Source: Brevundimonas mediterranea
Lineage (GTDB): Bacteria > Pseudomonadota > Alphaproteobacteria > Caulobacterales > Caulobacteraceae
Assembly: GCF_014196125.1 (NCBI RefSeq)
Contig: NZ_JACIDA010000001.1
Coordinates: 682,001-746,000, forward strand
Direction: 5' to 3'
Length of the DNA stretch: 64,000 nt
The position numbers and the translations under genes were made by a program. Numbering within the stretch: position 1 is the first letter of the stretch; each line of letters starts with the position of its first letter. Below are positions 1 through 10,100 of the stretch, piece by piece. Under the pieces are notes generated by a model. That model had not been told where the DNA came from. It saw only the letters and a program-made list of their open reading frames with translations, and made no database searches.

Positions 1-737
1 AAGACGATGGGCGCACGGATCTGACCGCCCGACATATACAAGGTCTTGGCGGCCGAGTTGATGATGTGGTCGATCGCCTGCATGGCGAAGTTGAACGTCA
101 TGAACTCGACGATGGGCTTCAGGCCCGCCATGGCCGCGCCGACGCCCAGGCCGGCGAAGCCGTGCTCGGTGATCGGGGTGTCGACGACGCGTTGGTCGCC
201 GAACTCCTGCAGCAGTTCGCGGCTGACCTTGTAGGCGCCCTGATACTGGGCGACTTCCTCGCCGATCAGGAAGACCTTGTCGTCGCGGCGCATCTCTTCG
301 GCCATGGCGTCGCGCAGGGCGTCGCGGATGGTGGTCTTGACCAGCTTGGCGTCGGCCGGGATTTCCGGATCGCGCAGTTCGACCTTGGGGGTCGAGGTCT
401 GGGCCGGCGCCTTCTCGGGATCGCCGGTCTTGCCTTCGGCGGTCGCCTTGGGCGCATCAGCCTGGGCCTCAGCCTTGGGCGCGGGCGCAGCCGCCCCGTC
501 TTCGCCGGCCAGACGCGCGATGGGCGTATTGACCTTCACGTTCTCCGAGCCCTCGGCGACCAGGATTTCCAGTACTTCGCCTTCGTCCACGGCCTCGACT
601 TCCATCGTGGCCTTGTCGGTTTCGATCTCGGCGATCACCTGGCCGGCCGACACGGTGTCGCCGGCCTTGATGTGCCATTTGGTCAGCGTGCCCTCTTCCA
701 TCGTGGGGGACAGCGCCGGCATGAGGATGTCGGTCAC
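1..737 (-). CDS. pdhB: Pyruvate dehydrogenase E1 beta subunit with N-terminal lipoyl domain (3' end cut off)
   Basis: This is the beta subunit of the E1 component of pyruvate dehydrogenase, which works with PdhA in oxidative decarboxylation of pyruvate to acetyl-CoA. The protein opens at a GTG (737-735) with a lipoyl/biotinyl domain: the lipoyl-lysine motif [11 protein letters not shown] lies near residues 39-49, and a Pro/Ala-rich linker follows before the transketolase-like domain. A lipoyl domain fused to E1 beta is common in alphaproteobacteria. The start lies 3 bases after the pdhA stop, so the two are one operon. The C-terminus is missing because the window begins inside the gene. The start codon is inferred from the standard lipoyl-domain opening ([15 protein letters not shown]). 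Confidence 0.93.
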   Translation of the reverse strand, partial: MTDILMPALSPTMEEGTLTKWHIKAGDTVSAGQVIAEIETDKATMEVEAVDEGEVLEILVAEGSENVKVNTPIARLAGEDGAAAPAPKAEAQADAPKATAEGKTGDPEKAPAQTSTPKVELRDPEIPADAKLVKTTIRDALRDAMAEEMRRDDKVFLIGEEVAQYQGAYKVSRELLQEFGDQRVVDTPITEHGFAGLGVGAAMAGLKPIVEFMTFNFAMQAIDHIINSAAKTLYMSGGQIRAPIV

Positions 738-740
738 GGC

Positions 741-1769
741 TCAGGCCTCCACGTAGACGTCGGTGTAGAGCTCGGAGGGATCGGGCTCCGGGCTTTCTTG
801 GGCGAATTGAACGGCCTCGGCGACGATGGCCTTGATCTCGTTGTCGATGACCTTGAGCTCTTCCTCGGTCGCATTGGCGGCCGCCAGCAGGGCCTTGATA
901 TGGTCGATCGGGTCGCGGGTCTTCTTGACCTCGTCCACCTCTTCCTTGGTCCGGTACTTGGCCGGGTCGGACATCGAGTGACCGCGATAGCGGTAGGTCT
1001 TCACTTCGAGGATATAGGGGCCCTCGCCGGCGCGGGCGCGCTCGACGGCCTTCTTGACCGCGTCACGAACGGCCAGAACATCCATGCCGTCTACCTGCTC
1101 GCCCGGAATGCCGAAGCTGGCGCCGCGCTGGCTGAGCTGGGTCGTGGACGACGAGCGCTCGATGCTCGTGCCCATGGCGTACTGGTTGTTTTCGATAATG
1201 TAGATGGCGGGCAGCTTCCACAGCTGAGCCATGTTGAAGCTCTCGTACACCTGACCCTGGTTCGAGGCGCCGTCGCCGAAATAGACGAAGGCCACCGAAT
1301 CATCGCCGCGGTACTTGCCCGCAAAGGCCAGGCCGGTGCCCAGCGACACCTGGGCGCCGACGATGCCGTGGCCGCCATAGAAGCCGGTCGGCACGTCGAA
1401 CATGTGCATCGAACCGCCCTTGCCGCGCGACGAACCGCCGATGCGGCCGGTCAGCTCGGCCATGACTTCCTTGGGGTCCATGCCTGCGGCCAGCATGTGG
1501 CCGTGGTCACGGTAGCCCGTGATGATCTTGTCGTGGCCCTGTCTGACGCTCTCTTGAACGCCGACGGCCACGGCTTCCTGGCCGATGTACAGGTGGCAGA
1601 AACCCCCGATCAGACCCATGCCGTACAGTTGGCCCGCGCGCTCCTCAAAGCGGCGGATGAGAACCATCTCGCGGTAAAAGCGGAGGAGGTCCTCCTTGGA
1701 CGCCGAAGGCGTGTTTGAAAGCTTGTCAGGCGCAGTGGTCTGAGCGGCTTTGGCTGGGGCTTTCGCCAT
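741..1769 (-). CDS. pdhA: Pyruvate dehydrogenase E1 alpha subunit
   Basis: The product is the 342-residue thiamine-diphosphate-binding alpha subunit of E1, forming an alpha2-beta2 enzyme with PdhB in the cytoplasmic pyruvate dehydrogenase complex. The ThDP motif is clear: GDGASNQG, followed about 30 residues on by the closing NN of IIENNQYAMG. The phosphorylation-loop region SMSDPAKYR and the entry motif YRDHGH are also present. Length is normal for the family. The N-terminal extension is Ala/Lys/Thr rich and probably disordered. It is the first gene of the pdhA-pdhB pair, and the 133 bases upstream carry no other gene, so the promoter should lie there. Confidence 0.96.
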   Translation of the reverse strand: MAKAPAKAAQTTAPDKLSNTPSASKEDLLRFYREMVLIRRFEERAGQLYGMGLIGGFCHLYIGQEAVAVGVQESVRQGHDKIITGYRDHGHMLAAGMDPKEVMAELTGRIGGSSRGKGGSMHMFDVPTGFYGGHGIVGAQVSLGTGLAFAGKYRGDDSVAFVYFGDGASNQGQVYESFNMAQLWKLPAIYIIENNQYAMGTSIERSSSTTQLSQRGASFGIPGEQVDGMDVLAVRDAVKKAVERARAGEGPYILEVKTYRYRGHSMSDPAKYRTKEEVDEVKKTRDPIDHIKALLAAANATEEELKVIDNEIKAIVAEAVQFAQESPEPDPSELYTDVYVEA

Positions 1770-1902
1770 CCGGCATCTCCCGGCTAGGCGTCGGGAAGCG
1801 ACGCCTTCTTATCGTTACGGAAGGGGGCTTTAGCAGCCTTCCTTCCCGGAACGCAAAGGGGTGCAGGTTCGACTGTAACAATAGTTCAAGTGGAGAAGGT
1901 TT

Positions 1903-2214
1903 TTACCCTTGAACAGGTTGCGTCGGAACGCGGATCACATAGTCGCGTGGATCCGAAAAGCCGAGAACGGCGCGTGCGCGCTCCTCCAGCAAGTCCTTCG
2001 ACAGGCTGTCCGTGCGCAGATAGCGCACCCGCGTCTCAAGGTCGCGGCGCTGTTCGGTAAGATGGGCGAGCTGGTTCTCGCGCTGCCCCATCAGGGCGTC
2101 ACGCGACGATCCGCTCAGGAGTCCGCGTTCGCCCGTCAGAGCCTGAACGCCCAGATAGGCGAGCAGCAGCAACAAGGCGAGGGACAGGCGGTAAGGTTTC
2201 ATCCGTTCGGGCAC
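1903..2214 (-). CDS. Septum formation initiator family protein (FtsB/DivIC-like)
   Basis: A 103-residue bitopic membrane protein: one transmembrane helix near residues 8-26 (rich in Leu), then a periplasmic coiled coil (about 38-68) and a short conserved tail around RAVLGFSDPRDYVIRV. This is the FtsB/DivIC architecture, a divisome subunit that bridges FtsL and FtsQ. The GTG start at 2214 is chosen because an AAGGAG ribosome site (complement of 2223-2228) lies 8 bases upstream. An in-frame ATG four codons later is the alternative. It sits between eno and pdhA, a placement typical for alphaproteobacteria. Sequence similarity in this family is low, so the assignment rests on topology and neighbours. 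Confidence 0.85.
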   Translation of the reverse strand: MPERMKPYRLSLALLLLLAYLGVQALTGERGLLSGSSRDALMGQRENQLAHLTEQRRDLETRVRYLRTDSLSKDLLEERARAVLGFSDPRDYVIRVPTQPVQG

Positions 2215-2242
2215 GACCGACGCTCCTTCTGAGCGCGAAAAA

Positions 2243-2260
2243 CACAGTTCAGAAACTGTG
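2243..2260. promoter_or_regulatory. 7-bp inverted repeat upstream of the FtsB-like gene
   Basis: CACAGTT, a 4-base spacer (CAGA) and AACTGTG form a perfect inverted repeat 15 bases upstream of the ribosome binding site of the FtsB-like gene. It could be an operator or a leader hairpin. No regulator is identified and no convincing -35/-10 pair was found next to it. Confidence 0.3.
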
Positions 2261-2302
2261 CCCGAAAATGCCTAACAAAATGTAGCTTGACCGTAAGGAA
2301 GT

Positions 2303-2328
2303 CGGCGAAGAACGCTGATTCTTCGCCG
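2303..2328 (-). terminator. Hairpin terminator candidate after eno
   Basis: Perfect 10-bp arms CGGCGAAGAA and TTCTTCGCCG enclose a 6-base loop, starting 13 bases past the eno stop codon. On the minus strand it is followed by GACTTCCTT, a poor T-tract, so it may be a weak intrinsic terminator or an mRNA 3'-end stabiliser. Confidence 0.6.
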
Positions 2329-2341
2329 AGAATTCACAGGT

Positions 2342-3661
<1,320 letters not shown>

Positions 3662-3708
3662 TTAGACGTCTCCCCGCGAATCGCCAATGCCTGCGTCGTC
3701 GCCCAGGC

Positions 3709-4320
3709 TCAGGAACAGCCCTCGACCAGTTGAATGGACGAATCGCCGGCGTGGATCATCATCACCTTGCCGTCGGAGCCGACCTCGTAGCGGATCCCGC
3801 GCGCGGCCGGATCGGTCACATAGGTCGTCGATCCGCCGCGCGACCAGACGAACAGGTCCTCCGCCGGCGCCGACTGATACTTGTGCGCTTGGGCGAAAAC
3901 CGCGCCGCCATAGGCCTGTTTGATCGCCATGCCCGTGTCGCCGACGCCGAACCCTCGGTCGGTCTTGATCGTCGCGCCGCGCGCGGCGGTGATACGGGTC
4001 AACACGCCGTTCTGGATCATGACGCGCACATCCTTGGGCGCATCGACCGGATGAAACTCGTCGCAGGTCTCCGGATCGGCCCCGCCGACGGCGTTTGGTT
4101 GGGAGTCCTCGCCCCACACTTGGACCAGCTCGGCGCGCGTCATGCCGATTCGCGCCGCACCCAGACCATCGGCGGTCAGGATTGAAGCGTTGACCGGCGG
4201 CGGCGCTTCGGCCGGCCCAGGGGCCGCAGCGGAAGGCGGCTGGGCCACGGGGTCGTCACGGCGTTCGCAGGCGGCGAGCGTGAGCAGCGCCAGTGCGCTG
4301 ACGGTGGCGAAACGGATCAT
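3709..4320 (-). CDS. Hypothetical lipoprotein
   Basis: I do not recognise this 203-residue protein as a named family. It begins with a lipoprotein signal peptide (lipobox LTLAAC, Cys18), then a Pro/Ala-rich linker (about 22-46), then a globular domain of about 155 residues with a Cys pair (CDEF near 88 and the C-terminal GCS). The domain opens with LGAARIGMTRAEL, a motif seen at the start of several small periplasmic lipoprotein domains. It should be a membrane-anchored periplasmic protein. It stands alone between eno and rpmF in the same orientation. Confidence 0.75.
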   Translation of the reverse strand: MIRFATVSALALLTLAACERRDDPVAQPPSAAAPGPAEAPPPVNASILTADGLGAARIGMTRAELVQVWGEDSQPNAVGGADPETCDEFHPVDAPKDVRVMIQNGVLTRITAARGATIKTDRGFGVGDTGMAIKQAYGGAVFAQAHKYQSAPAEDLFVWSRGGSTTYVTDPAARGIRYEVGSDGKVMMIHAGDSSIQLVEGCS

Positions 4321-4361
4321 GGGCGTGCATCCTTCAGAGAAGCTTCACTGCTCAGAACGCA

Positions 4362-4391
4362 CGAAAACGGCGCGCGGGTGACCGCGCGCCG
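4362..4391 (-). terminator. Rho-independent terminator after rpmF
   Basis: A GC-rich hairpin with 10-bp arms CGGCGCGCGG and CCGCGCGCCG and a GTGA loop, followed on the minus strand by TTTTCG. It lies 38 bases beyond the rpmF stop and is the clearest intrinsic terminator in the window. Confidence 0.8.
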
Positions 4392-4429
4392 CAATAAACT
4401 TCGTCCGGTCGAAACCGGGCCGTGAAAGA

Positions 4430-4612
4430 CTAGTCTTCCTTCGGCGTGATGACCTGGCGACCGCGATAGGTGCCGGTCTTCAGGTCGATGTGGTGCGGGC
4501 GCTTCAGCTCGCCGGTGTCCTTGTCCTCGACATAGACGTTCGAGCTCAGGGCGTCGTGGGCGCGGCGCATGTTGCGACGCGAGGGGGATACTTTCCGCTT
4601 CGGAACGGCCAT
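4430..4612 (-). CDS. rpmF: 50S ribosomal protein L32
   Basis: A 60-residue ribosomal protein L32 with the family opening [20 protein letters not shown] and the alphaproteobacterial tail GTYRGRQVI. It lacks the zinc-binding Cys residues found in some L32 forms, as is usual for this lineage. It is a component of the large ribosomal subunit. It appears to be a single transcription unit with its own terminator downstream. Confidence 0.96.
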   Translation of the reverse strand: MAVPKRKVSPSRRNMRRAHDALSSNVYVEDKDTGELKRPHHIDLKTGTYRGRQVITPKED

Positions 4613-4757
4613 GTCCGTCTCAATCTTCTAAGTCGGGCGCCGCCCAGAGCCGAAGCCTGATCAAGCGCGAAAACGATAGCGGCGGCCCCGGTCCTTCGTG
4701 AGAAGAACGCCGAGCCGCCACGCGAGGCGCGGCTTATGCATGAACCGCACGACGATT

Positions 4758-5282
4758 TCAAGGCGTCTTGAGCGACTTCCAGCGATCACGGTCCAGCCCG
4801 AAGTAAAGACTGTCCATCCAGACGCCCCCAACCTGCCAGGTCCGGCTGGCGGCCCCCGTCTGTTCGAAGCCCAAACGCCCCAACAGCCGAATGGACGCCA
4901 CGTTGGCGGGGTCCACGTCGGCGGTCACACCATCGGTATCCCGCGTGGCTATGACATGATCAATTACCGCGGTCAGAGCCTCAGTCGCCAACCCTCGCCC
5001 CCAATAGTCGGGATGCAGGATGTAGCCGATCTCGGGCAGACGCCAGAACCCCGCTTTGCCGATGACCCGGCCCTGCGCCTGGATCACGAAATCATCGCTG
5101 TTTTCAGGGTCAGCGGCGATCATGCTCTCCAGCCACTCCACCGTCTGTTCCCTGGTCTCATGCGGTGTCGTCGACCACCACCGCATGGCGTCTGGCGATG
5201 AAAAGACCTGATGCAGATCATCGACATCGCCTGGTCTCGCCCGTCGCAAAATGAGGCGTGGCGTGACGAGCGGACGGATCAC
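4758..5282 (-). CDS. GNAT family N-acetyltransferase (RimJ/RimL type)
   Basis: A 174-residue acetyl-CoA-dependent N-acetyltransferase. The opening [20 protein letters not shown] and the acetyl-CoA-binding segment [17 protein letters not shown], followed by [17 protein letters not shown], are typical of the RimJ/RimL-like GNAT_3 group, whose members acetylate protein N-termini or small amines. The substrate cannot be told. The GTG start overlaps the stop of the upstream maa-like gene (GTGA), making it the last gene of the lipA run. Confidence 0.88.
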   Translation of the reverse strand: MIRPLVTPRLILRRARPGDVDDLHQVFSSPDAMRWWSTTPHETREQTVEWLESMIAADPENSDDFVIQAQGRVIGKAGFWRLPEIGYILHPDYWGRGLATEALTAVIDHVIATRDTDGVTADVDPANVASIRLLGRLGFEQTGAASRTWQVGGVWMDSLYFGLDRDRWKSLKTP

Positions 5283-5839
5283 GAGGTGGCGTTCCGAATC
5301 AGATGCTTGACCACCTTGGCCGGATTGCCGACGACGACGACGTCAGGCGGCACGTCCTTGGTCACGACGCTGCCCGCTCCGACGACGGCGCGATCTCCGA
5401 TCGTAACCCCCGCCAGAACGATCGCTCCGCCGCCGATCCATACATCATCGCCGATGGTGATGGGTCTCGCGGATTCCAGCCCTCGCCGTTCGACGGCGTC
5501 CAGCGGATGTTCCGGCGTCAGCAACTGCACCCCAGGCCCCGCCTGGAAGTTGTCGCCGATTCGAATTTCGGCGCAGTCCAGAAAGACACTGTTGGCGTTG
5601 ACGAAGGCCTTCGTTCCGAAATGGATATTGACGCCATAGTCGCAGAAGAAGCCCGGCATAATGATCGCCCTGCCGTCGGCCGCGCGCACAAGTTCATTGA
5701 CCAGGACGCGGCGTTTGTCGCGATCCGGCTCTGTATTGATGGCGATGGTCAGGCCCACGGCGCGGGCGCGGCCGTCGCGCAGGTCCGGGTCGCCCGGATT
5801 GTACGGCAGGCCCGCCAGCATCTTCTCGCGCTCGGTCAC
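5279..5839 (-). CDS. maa: Maltose O-acetyltransferase-like hexapeptide acetyltransferase
   Basis: A 186-residue left-handed beta-helix acetyltransferase of the Maa/NodL group, which transfers acetyl from acetyl-CoA to sugar hydroxyls. It has the N-terminal Maa domain ([18 protein letters not shown]) and then hexapeptide repeats, ending in the acyl-CoA loop [19 protein letters not shown] and GNPAKVVK. The start is the GTG at 5839, which overlaps the stop of the upstream oxidoreductase (GTGA). A longer open frame upstream is only antisense or shadow sequence of that gene. The real acceptor may not be maltose. Confidence 0.88.
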   Translation of the reverse strand: MTEREKMLAGLPYNPGDPDLRDGRARAVGLTIAINTEPDRDKRRVLVNELVRAADGRAIIMPGFFCDYGVNIHFGTKAFVNANSVFLDCAEIRIGDNFQAGPGVQLLTPEHPLDAVERRGLESARPITIGDDVWIGGGAIVLAGVTIGDRAVVGAGSVVTKDVPPDVVVVGNPAKVVKHLIRNATS

Positions 5840-6951
5840 GACGGGCTCGTCAGGGTCTTGGCCACCGCCTCGCCTATCGCCAGCGAACTGGTCAGGCCGG
5901 GGCTTTCTATGCCGAACAGGGCCATCAGCCCCTCGATCCCGTGGTGCTCGACGCCGTGCAGTTGGAAGTCCGGCTGCGGTTCGCCCGCACCATGCAGCTT
6001 GGGCCGGATCCCGGCGTAGTCGGGCGTCAGGGCGCCGTCGGGCAGGCCCGGCCAGAACCGGCGGATATAGGCGGCGAAGACCTCCGCCTTGGCCGGATCG
6101 ACCGAATAGTCCTCGGTATCGACATAGGCCAGGTCGGGGCCGAACACGGCCTGACCGCCCAGGTCCTTGCGATAATGGGTGCCCAGGGCGCCGGGAATGG
6201 GCGGCGGATAGATCAGCCGGTCGAACGGCGCCTTGCCGACCAGGCGGAAATAGATCCCCTTGCCGAAATGGCCCGCCGGAATGTCTTCGGCTGGATAGCC
6301 CTCGACAGCCGCCGCCACGGCCTGAGCCGACAGGCCGGGCGCCGTCACCAGCAGGCGGCTGGAGACCTCCATAGCCCCCTCCCCGCCCACACGGATCGTG
6401 AAGCCGCCGCCCGGCAGCGATTCGGCCCCCTCGAACGGCGCCGAGACCACGACGGAGCCGCCCGCGTCCTCGATCTCGCCCTGCAGGGCCAGCATATAGC
6501 CGTGGCTGTCGAACAGGCCGCTCTCGGGCGACAGGATGGCGGCGTGGGCGTTCAGCTCGGGCTCCAGCGCCCGCGCCTGGGCTCCGGTCAGGTGCGCCAG
6601 TCCCTCGACCCCATTCGCCGTCGCCTGTTCGAAGATGGCCTCGATCCGCTCGACCTCGGCCTCTTGCGTGGCCACGACCAGCTTGCCGCACTTCCGATGG
6701 TCGATCTTGCGGCTGGCCAGGAAGTCATAAAGCGCCCGCCGCCCCTCGACGCAGAAGCGCGCCTTCAGCGAACCGGACGGATAATAAAGGCCGCTGTGGA
6801 TGACCTCGGAATTGCGCGACGAGACGCCCTGGCCGATGTGGCCTTCCTTCTCCAGCACCAGCACCGTCAGGCCCCGTTTCGACAATGCCCGCCCGCAGGC
6901 CAGGCCCACGGCCCCGGCGCCCACGACGGTCGCGTCGAAATCGAAACTCAT
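5836..6951 (-). CDS. FAD-dependent oxidoreductase, L-2-hydroxyglutarate oxidase-like (DAO family)
   Basis: A 371-residue flavoprotein of the D-amino-acid oxidase fold. The Rossmann motif [18 protein letters not shown] starts at residue 6. [13 protein letters not shown] is the marker of the L-2-hydroxyglutarate oxidase/LhgO branch, which oxidises 2-hydroxy acids and passes electrons to the quinone pool. The C-terminal [16 protein letters not shown] motif closes the FAD site. The ATG at 6951 overlaps the ratA stop (ATGA). Substrate identity is inferred from motif similarity only. Confidence 0.85.
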   Translation of the reverse strand: MSFDFDATVVGAGAVGLACGRALSKRGLTVLVLEKEGHIGQGVSSRNSEVIHSGLYYPSGSLKARFCVEGRRALYDFLASRKIDHRKCGKLVVATQEAEVERIEAIFEQATANGVEGLAHLTGAQARALEPELNAHAAILSPESGLFDSHGYMLALQGEIEDAGGSVVVSAPFEGAESLPGGGFTIRVGGEGAMEVSSRLLVTAPGLSAQAVAAAVEGYPAEDIPAGHFGKGIYFRLVGKAPFDRLIYPPPIPGALGTHYRKDLGGQAVFGPDLAYVDTEDYSVDPAKAEVFAAYIRRFWPGLPDGALTPDYAGIRPKLHGAGEPQPDFQLHGVEHHGIEGLMALFGIESPGLTSSLAIGEAVAKTLTSPS

Positions 6952-7400
6952 CGGCCGCCGTACCTCCGCTTCGCCTCGGCCTCGAAACAACCGATCAGCT
7001 TTTCCACCGCCCGGTCGAAATTGGCCGACAGCATCAGGTCCAGCATCCGCGACTTGAAGGCGAAGTCGATCATGAACTCCAGCCGTGCGCCATCGGGATG
7101 CGGGAAAAACTCCCACCGGTTCTTCAGATGTTTGAACGGCCCGCGCAACAGGCCGACCTCGACCTTGGGCGCATTGCGATCATGCCGGACCCAGGTGGAG
7201 AACCGCTCCTTCAGGAAGGAGAAGCCGACCCCGGCCTCGGCGTCCAGCACGGAGACGCCCTCGCCTTCGGCCCGCTCGTTCCAGACCCGCATCGACGTGA
7301 CCCAGGGCACGAAGTCGGGATAGGCGCGCACGTCGGCGACCAGATCGGCAAGCTGTTCAGGCGCATAGGGAAGGATGCGCGTAACGCGGTGGACGGCCAT
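6948..7400 (-). CDS. START-domain coenzyme Q-binding protein (RatA/COQ10 family)
   Basis: A 150-residue protein of the polyketide-cyclase/START superfamily, RatA/Coq10 branch. The opening YAPEQLADLVADVRAYPDFVPW and the later WEFFPHPDGARLEFMIDFAFKSRML are diagnostic. Coq10 proteins bind ubiquinone or its lipid precursors and support respiration; in E. coli RatA was also reported to act on ribosome association, so database names vary. The ATG at 7400 leaves a 7-base gap after lipA. Its place beside lipA and a quinone-linked oxidase favours a role in quinone chaperoning rather than as a toxin. Confidence 0.87.
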   Translation of the reverse strand: MAVHRVTRILPYAPEQLADLVADVRAYPDFVPWVTSMRVWNERAEGEGVSVLDAEAGVGFSFLKERFSTWVRHDRNAPKVEVGLLRGPFKHLKNRWEFFPHPDGARLEFMIDFAFKSRMLDLMLSANFDRAVEKLIGCFEAEAKRRYGGR

Positions 7401-7407
7401 TCTAACC

Positions 7408-8370
7408 TTAGCGGCGCAGCTGCGCCTCACGCGCGGCCTTCAGCCGGGCGAAGTCGTCGCCGGCGTGGTGCGACGAGCGCGTCAGCGGCGACGAGGACAC
7501 CATCAGGAACCCTTTGGCCCGGGCGATCGCCTCATAGGCCTTGAACTCTTCCGGCGTGACGAACCGGTCGATGGCGGCGTGTTTGCGCGTCGGCTGCAGG
7601 TACTGGCCGATCGTGATGAAGTCGACGCCGGCGGACCGCATGTCGTCCATCACCTGCATGACCTCTTCCTTGGTCTCGCCCAGACCGACCATGATGCCGG
7701 ACTTGGTGAACTGTTCCGGGTCGCGCTCCTTGACCATCTGCAACAGGCGCAGGGAATGGAAGTAGCGGGCGCCCGGCCGGATCTTCAGATACAGGCGCGG
7801 AACGGTCTCGAGGTTGTGGTTGAAGACGTCGGGCTTGGCGTCGATCATCACTGCGGCGGCGCCGTCCTTGCGCAGGAAGTCGGGCGTCAGGATCTCGATG
7901 GTCGTCTTCGGCGCCTGAAGGCGAATCTGGCGCACCACTTCGGCGAAATGGGCCGCGCCGCCGTCCGCCACGTCGTCGCGATCGACCGAGGTGATCACCA
8001 CATGGTTCAGGGCCATCTGCGACACCGCAAGCCCGACCTTGCCCGGCTCCTCCGGGTCCAGCGGCTGGGGCAGGCCCGTCTTGACGTTGCAGAAGGCGCA
8101 GGCCCGCGTGCAGGTGTCGCCCATGATCATCAGAGTGGCGTGCTTCTGGCTCCAGCACTCGCCGATATTCGGGCAGGCCGCCTCCTCGCAGACCGTGTGC
8201 AGGCCCTTGGAACGGACGATGTCCTTGGTGGCGTTGTATTCCCCCGAGCCCGGCGCCTTGACGCGCAGCCAGTCGGGCTTTTTCAGAACCACCGACTCCG
8301 GCCGGTTCTGTTTTTCGGGGTGGCGCAGCTCCGACGGCTTGCGCTGAAGGGTGTCGATCAGGGTGACCAT
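7408..8370 (-). CDS. lipA: Lipoyl synthase
   Basis: A 320-residue radical-SAM enzyme that inserts two sulfurs into protein-bound octanoate to make the lipoyl cofactor, needed by the PdhB lipoyl domain and by E2 proteins. Both iron-sulfur motifs are intact: the auxiliary cluster [12 protein letters not shown] and the radical-SAM cluster CTRACAFC. The C-terminal [10 protein letters not shown] carries the conserved RSSxxA serine ligand. Normal length. It heads the overlapping run lipA-ratA-oxidoreductase-maa-GNAT. Confidence 0.97.
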   Translation of the reverse strand: MVTLIDTLQRKPSELRHPEKQNRPESVVLKKPDWLRVKAPGSGEYNATKDIVRSKGLHTVCEEAACPNIGECWSQKHATLMIMGDTCTRACAFCNVKTGLPQPLDPEEPGKVGLAVSQMALNHVVITSVDRDDVADGGAAHFAEVVRQIRLQAPKTTIEILTPDFLRKDGAAAVMIDAKPDVFNHNLETVPRLYLKIRPGARYFHSLRLLQMVKERDPEQFTKSGIMVGLGETKEEVMQVMDDMRSAGVDFITIGQYLQPTRKHAAIDRFVTPEEFKAYEAIARAKGFLMVSSSPLTRSSHHAGDDFARLKAAREAQLRR

Positions 8371-8478
8371 GGCCGGTATTTCGGCCTTCCCACGTCCGAT
8401 GGCAAGCCACGGCCGGTTACAGATGATGGCGCGCCTTGGAACTCACGCGACGTTACGCATCTTTTCAAGACGCCGTTG

Positions 8479-8492
8479 CGTCATTAATGACG
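8479..8492. promoter_or_regulatory. 14-bp perfect palindrome upstream of the acyl-ACP synthetase
   Basis: CGTCATTAATGACG is a perfect palindrome located 50 bases upstream of the TTG start at 8542 and between two divergent genes (lipA and the acyl-ACP synthetase). It is a good operator candidate, but no regulator gene is next to it. Confidence 0.45.
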
Positions 8493-8541
8493 GACGCCCG
8501 ACAACAGAGAGGGTCCCTCGCGCCCTCCGTAGGAGACGCGC

Positions 8542-10095
8542 TTGCGCCAGGCCCTGGATCCCTCGCTTTACGACTCGTCCCTGATCGACGCCCTGATCGA
8601 TGCGCGGGCGCGGTTCAGCGACAAGGAAATTCTGGAGGACCAGGATCGCCATCCCCTCACCTACACAGGCCTGATCCGCGCCGCCTTCGTTCTCGGCCGC
8701 AAGATCGCGAACATGACCGATCCGGGCGAGCGGGTCGCCATCCTGCTGCCCTCGTCCATGGGCGTGGTCGTCACCTTCTTCGGCCTGCACGCCCACGGCC
8801 GCGTGCCGGTCATGCTGAACTTCACCGCGGGCGAGACAAATCTGAAGGCGGCCATCAAGGCCTCGGGCGTCAAGAAGGTCCTGACCGCCAAACGCTTCAT
8901 CGATCAGGCCAAGCTGGACGACCTGATCGTCGAGCTGAAGACGGTGGCCGAGGTCGTCTGGCTGGATGACGTACGCAAGACCATCGGCCTGGCCGACAAG
9001 CTGTACGGCCTTAGCGCCGGCGTTGCGCCCAAGCGGTTCCGCGTCAAGACCGACCCGGACGCGCCCGGCGTGGTCCTGTTCACCTCGGGCAGTTTCGGCA
9101 CGCCCAAGGGCGTGGTGCTGAGCCAGCGCAACCTGGTCGCCAACGCCCGCCAGGTCGCGGCCCATATCGACCTGCTGCCGGAATGGGTGATGTTCAATCC
9201 CCTGCCCACCTTCCACTGTTTCGGTCTGACCGGCGGGGTCATCCTGCCGCTGCTGCAGGGGATGAAGGCCTTCCAATATCCGTCGCCGCTGCACGCCAAA
9301 CAGATCACCGACCTGCTGCCCCAGGTGAAGGCCTCGATCCTGTTCGCGACCGACACCTTCTTGAATCAGTATGGCCGCGTCGCCGAGGCGGATGATTTCG
9401 CTACCCTGAAGTTTGTGGTCGCCGGCGCCGAAAAGGTGCGCCAGGAAACCCGCAACCTGTTCAACTCAAAATTCGGCGGCGTCGAACTGCTGGAAGGCTA
9501 TGGCGCGACCGAAGCCTCGCCGGTCGTCGCCGTCAATCACCCGGATCGCAACGCCCCCGGCACGGTGGGCCAGATTCTGCCCGGCGTCGACTGGAAGCTT
9601 GAGCCGGTGGAGGGCATCGCGGACGGCGGCCGTCTGTATCTGCGCGGTCCCAATGTGATGAGCGGCTACGTCACCTCGGCCGAGCCCCTGGAATGGTCCC
9701 CGGTCGAGGACGGCTGGCTGGACACCGGCGACATCGTCGATGTGGACGCCGAGGGCTATGTCACCATCAAGGGGCGCGCCAAACGCTTCGCCAAGATCGG
9801 CGGCGAAATGGTGTCCCTGACGGCGGTCGAGGGCATCGCCGGCGCGGTCTGGCCGGACCAGCGCCACGCCGTCGTCTCCATTCCCGACACCCGCAAGGGC
9901 GAAAAACTGGTTCTGGTCACCGACCACGCCGAGGCCGAGGTCGCGCCCCTGGCCGAATGGGCCCGCTCGAACGGGGCCCCCGAACTGATCGTCCCCAAGA
10001 AGATCGTCAAGGTCGCCGAGGTCCCGGTCCTGGGCAGCGGAAAGACGGACTATGTCGCGATCCAGAAAATGGTCGAGGCGGAAAAGGCGGCCTGA
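8542..10095 (+). CDS. AMP-binding acyl-ACP/acyl-CoA synthetase resembling the C-terminal half of Aas
   Basis: A 517-residue adenylate-forming enzyme (ANL superfamily). The ATP motif reads TSGSFGTPKGVVLSQ and the later signatures are GYGATEASPV, DGWLDTGDI and KRFAKIGGEMV, with the catalytic Lys near the end in GSGKTDY. The P-loop variant and the KIGGEMVSL segment match the synthetase half of Aas, which activates fatty acids for 2-acyl-lysophospholipid repair or exogenous fatty acid use; the acyltransferase half is absent. The TTG at 8542 is chosen because an AGGAG site lies 6 bases upstream. It is convergent with the dioxygenase gene, with a 5-base gap. Confidence 0.85.
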   Translation: MRQALDPSLYDSSLIDALIDARARFSDKEILEDQDRHPLTYTGLIRAAFVLGRKIANMTDPGERVAILLPSSMGVVVTFFGLHAHGRVPVMLNFTAGETNLKAAIKASGVKKVLTAKRFIDQAKLDDLIVELKTVAEVVWLDDVRKTIGLADKLYGLSAGVAPKRFRVKTDPDAPGVVLFTSGSFGTPKGVVLSQRNLVANARQVAAHIDLLPEWVMFNPLPTFHCFGLTGGVILPLLQGMKAFQYPSPLHAKQITDLLPQVKASILFATDTFLNQYGRVAEADDFATLKFVVAGAEKVRQETRNLFNSKFGGVELLEGYGATEASPVVAVNHPDRNAPGTVGQILPGVDWKLEPVEGIADGGRLYLRGPNVMSGYVTSAEPLEWSPVEDGWLDTGDIVDVDAEGYVTIKGRAKRFAKIGGEMVSLTAVEGIAGAVWPDQRHAVVSIPDTRKGEKLVLVTDHAEAEVAPLAEWARSNGAPELIVPKKIVKVAEVPVLGSGKTDYVAIQKMVEAEKAA

Positions 10096-10100
10096 CCGCC

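Noticed and set aside
66..1718. 550-residue open frame on the plus strand
   Set aside because: It is antisense to pdhA and pdhB. It has the repetitive His/Leu/Gly-rich composition typical of reverse frames in GC-rich DNA and has no domain.
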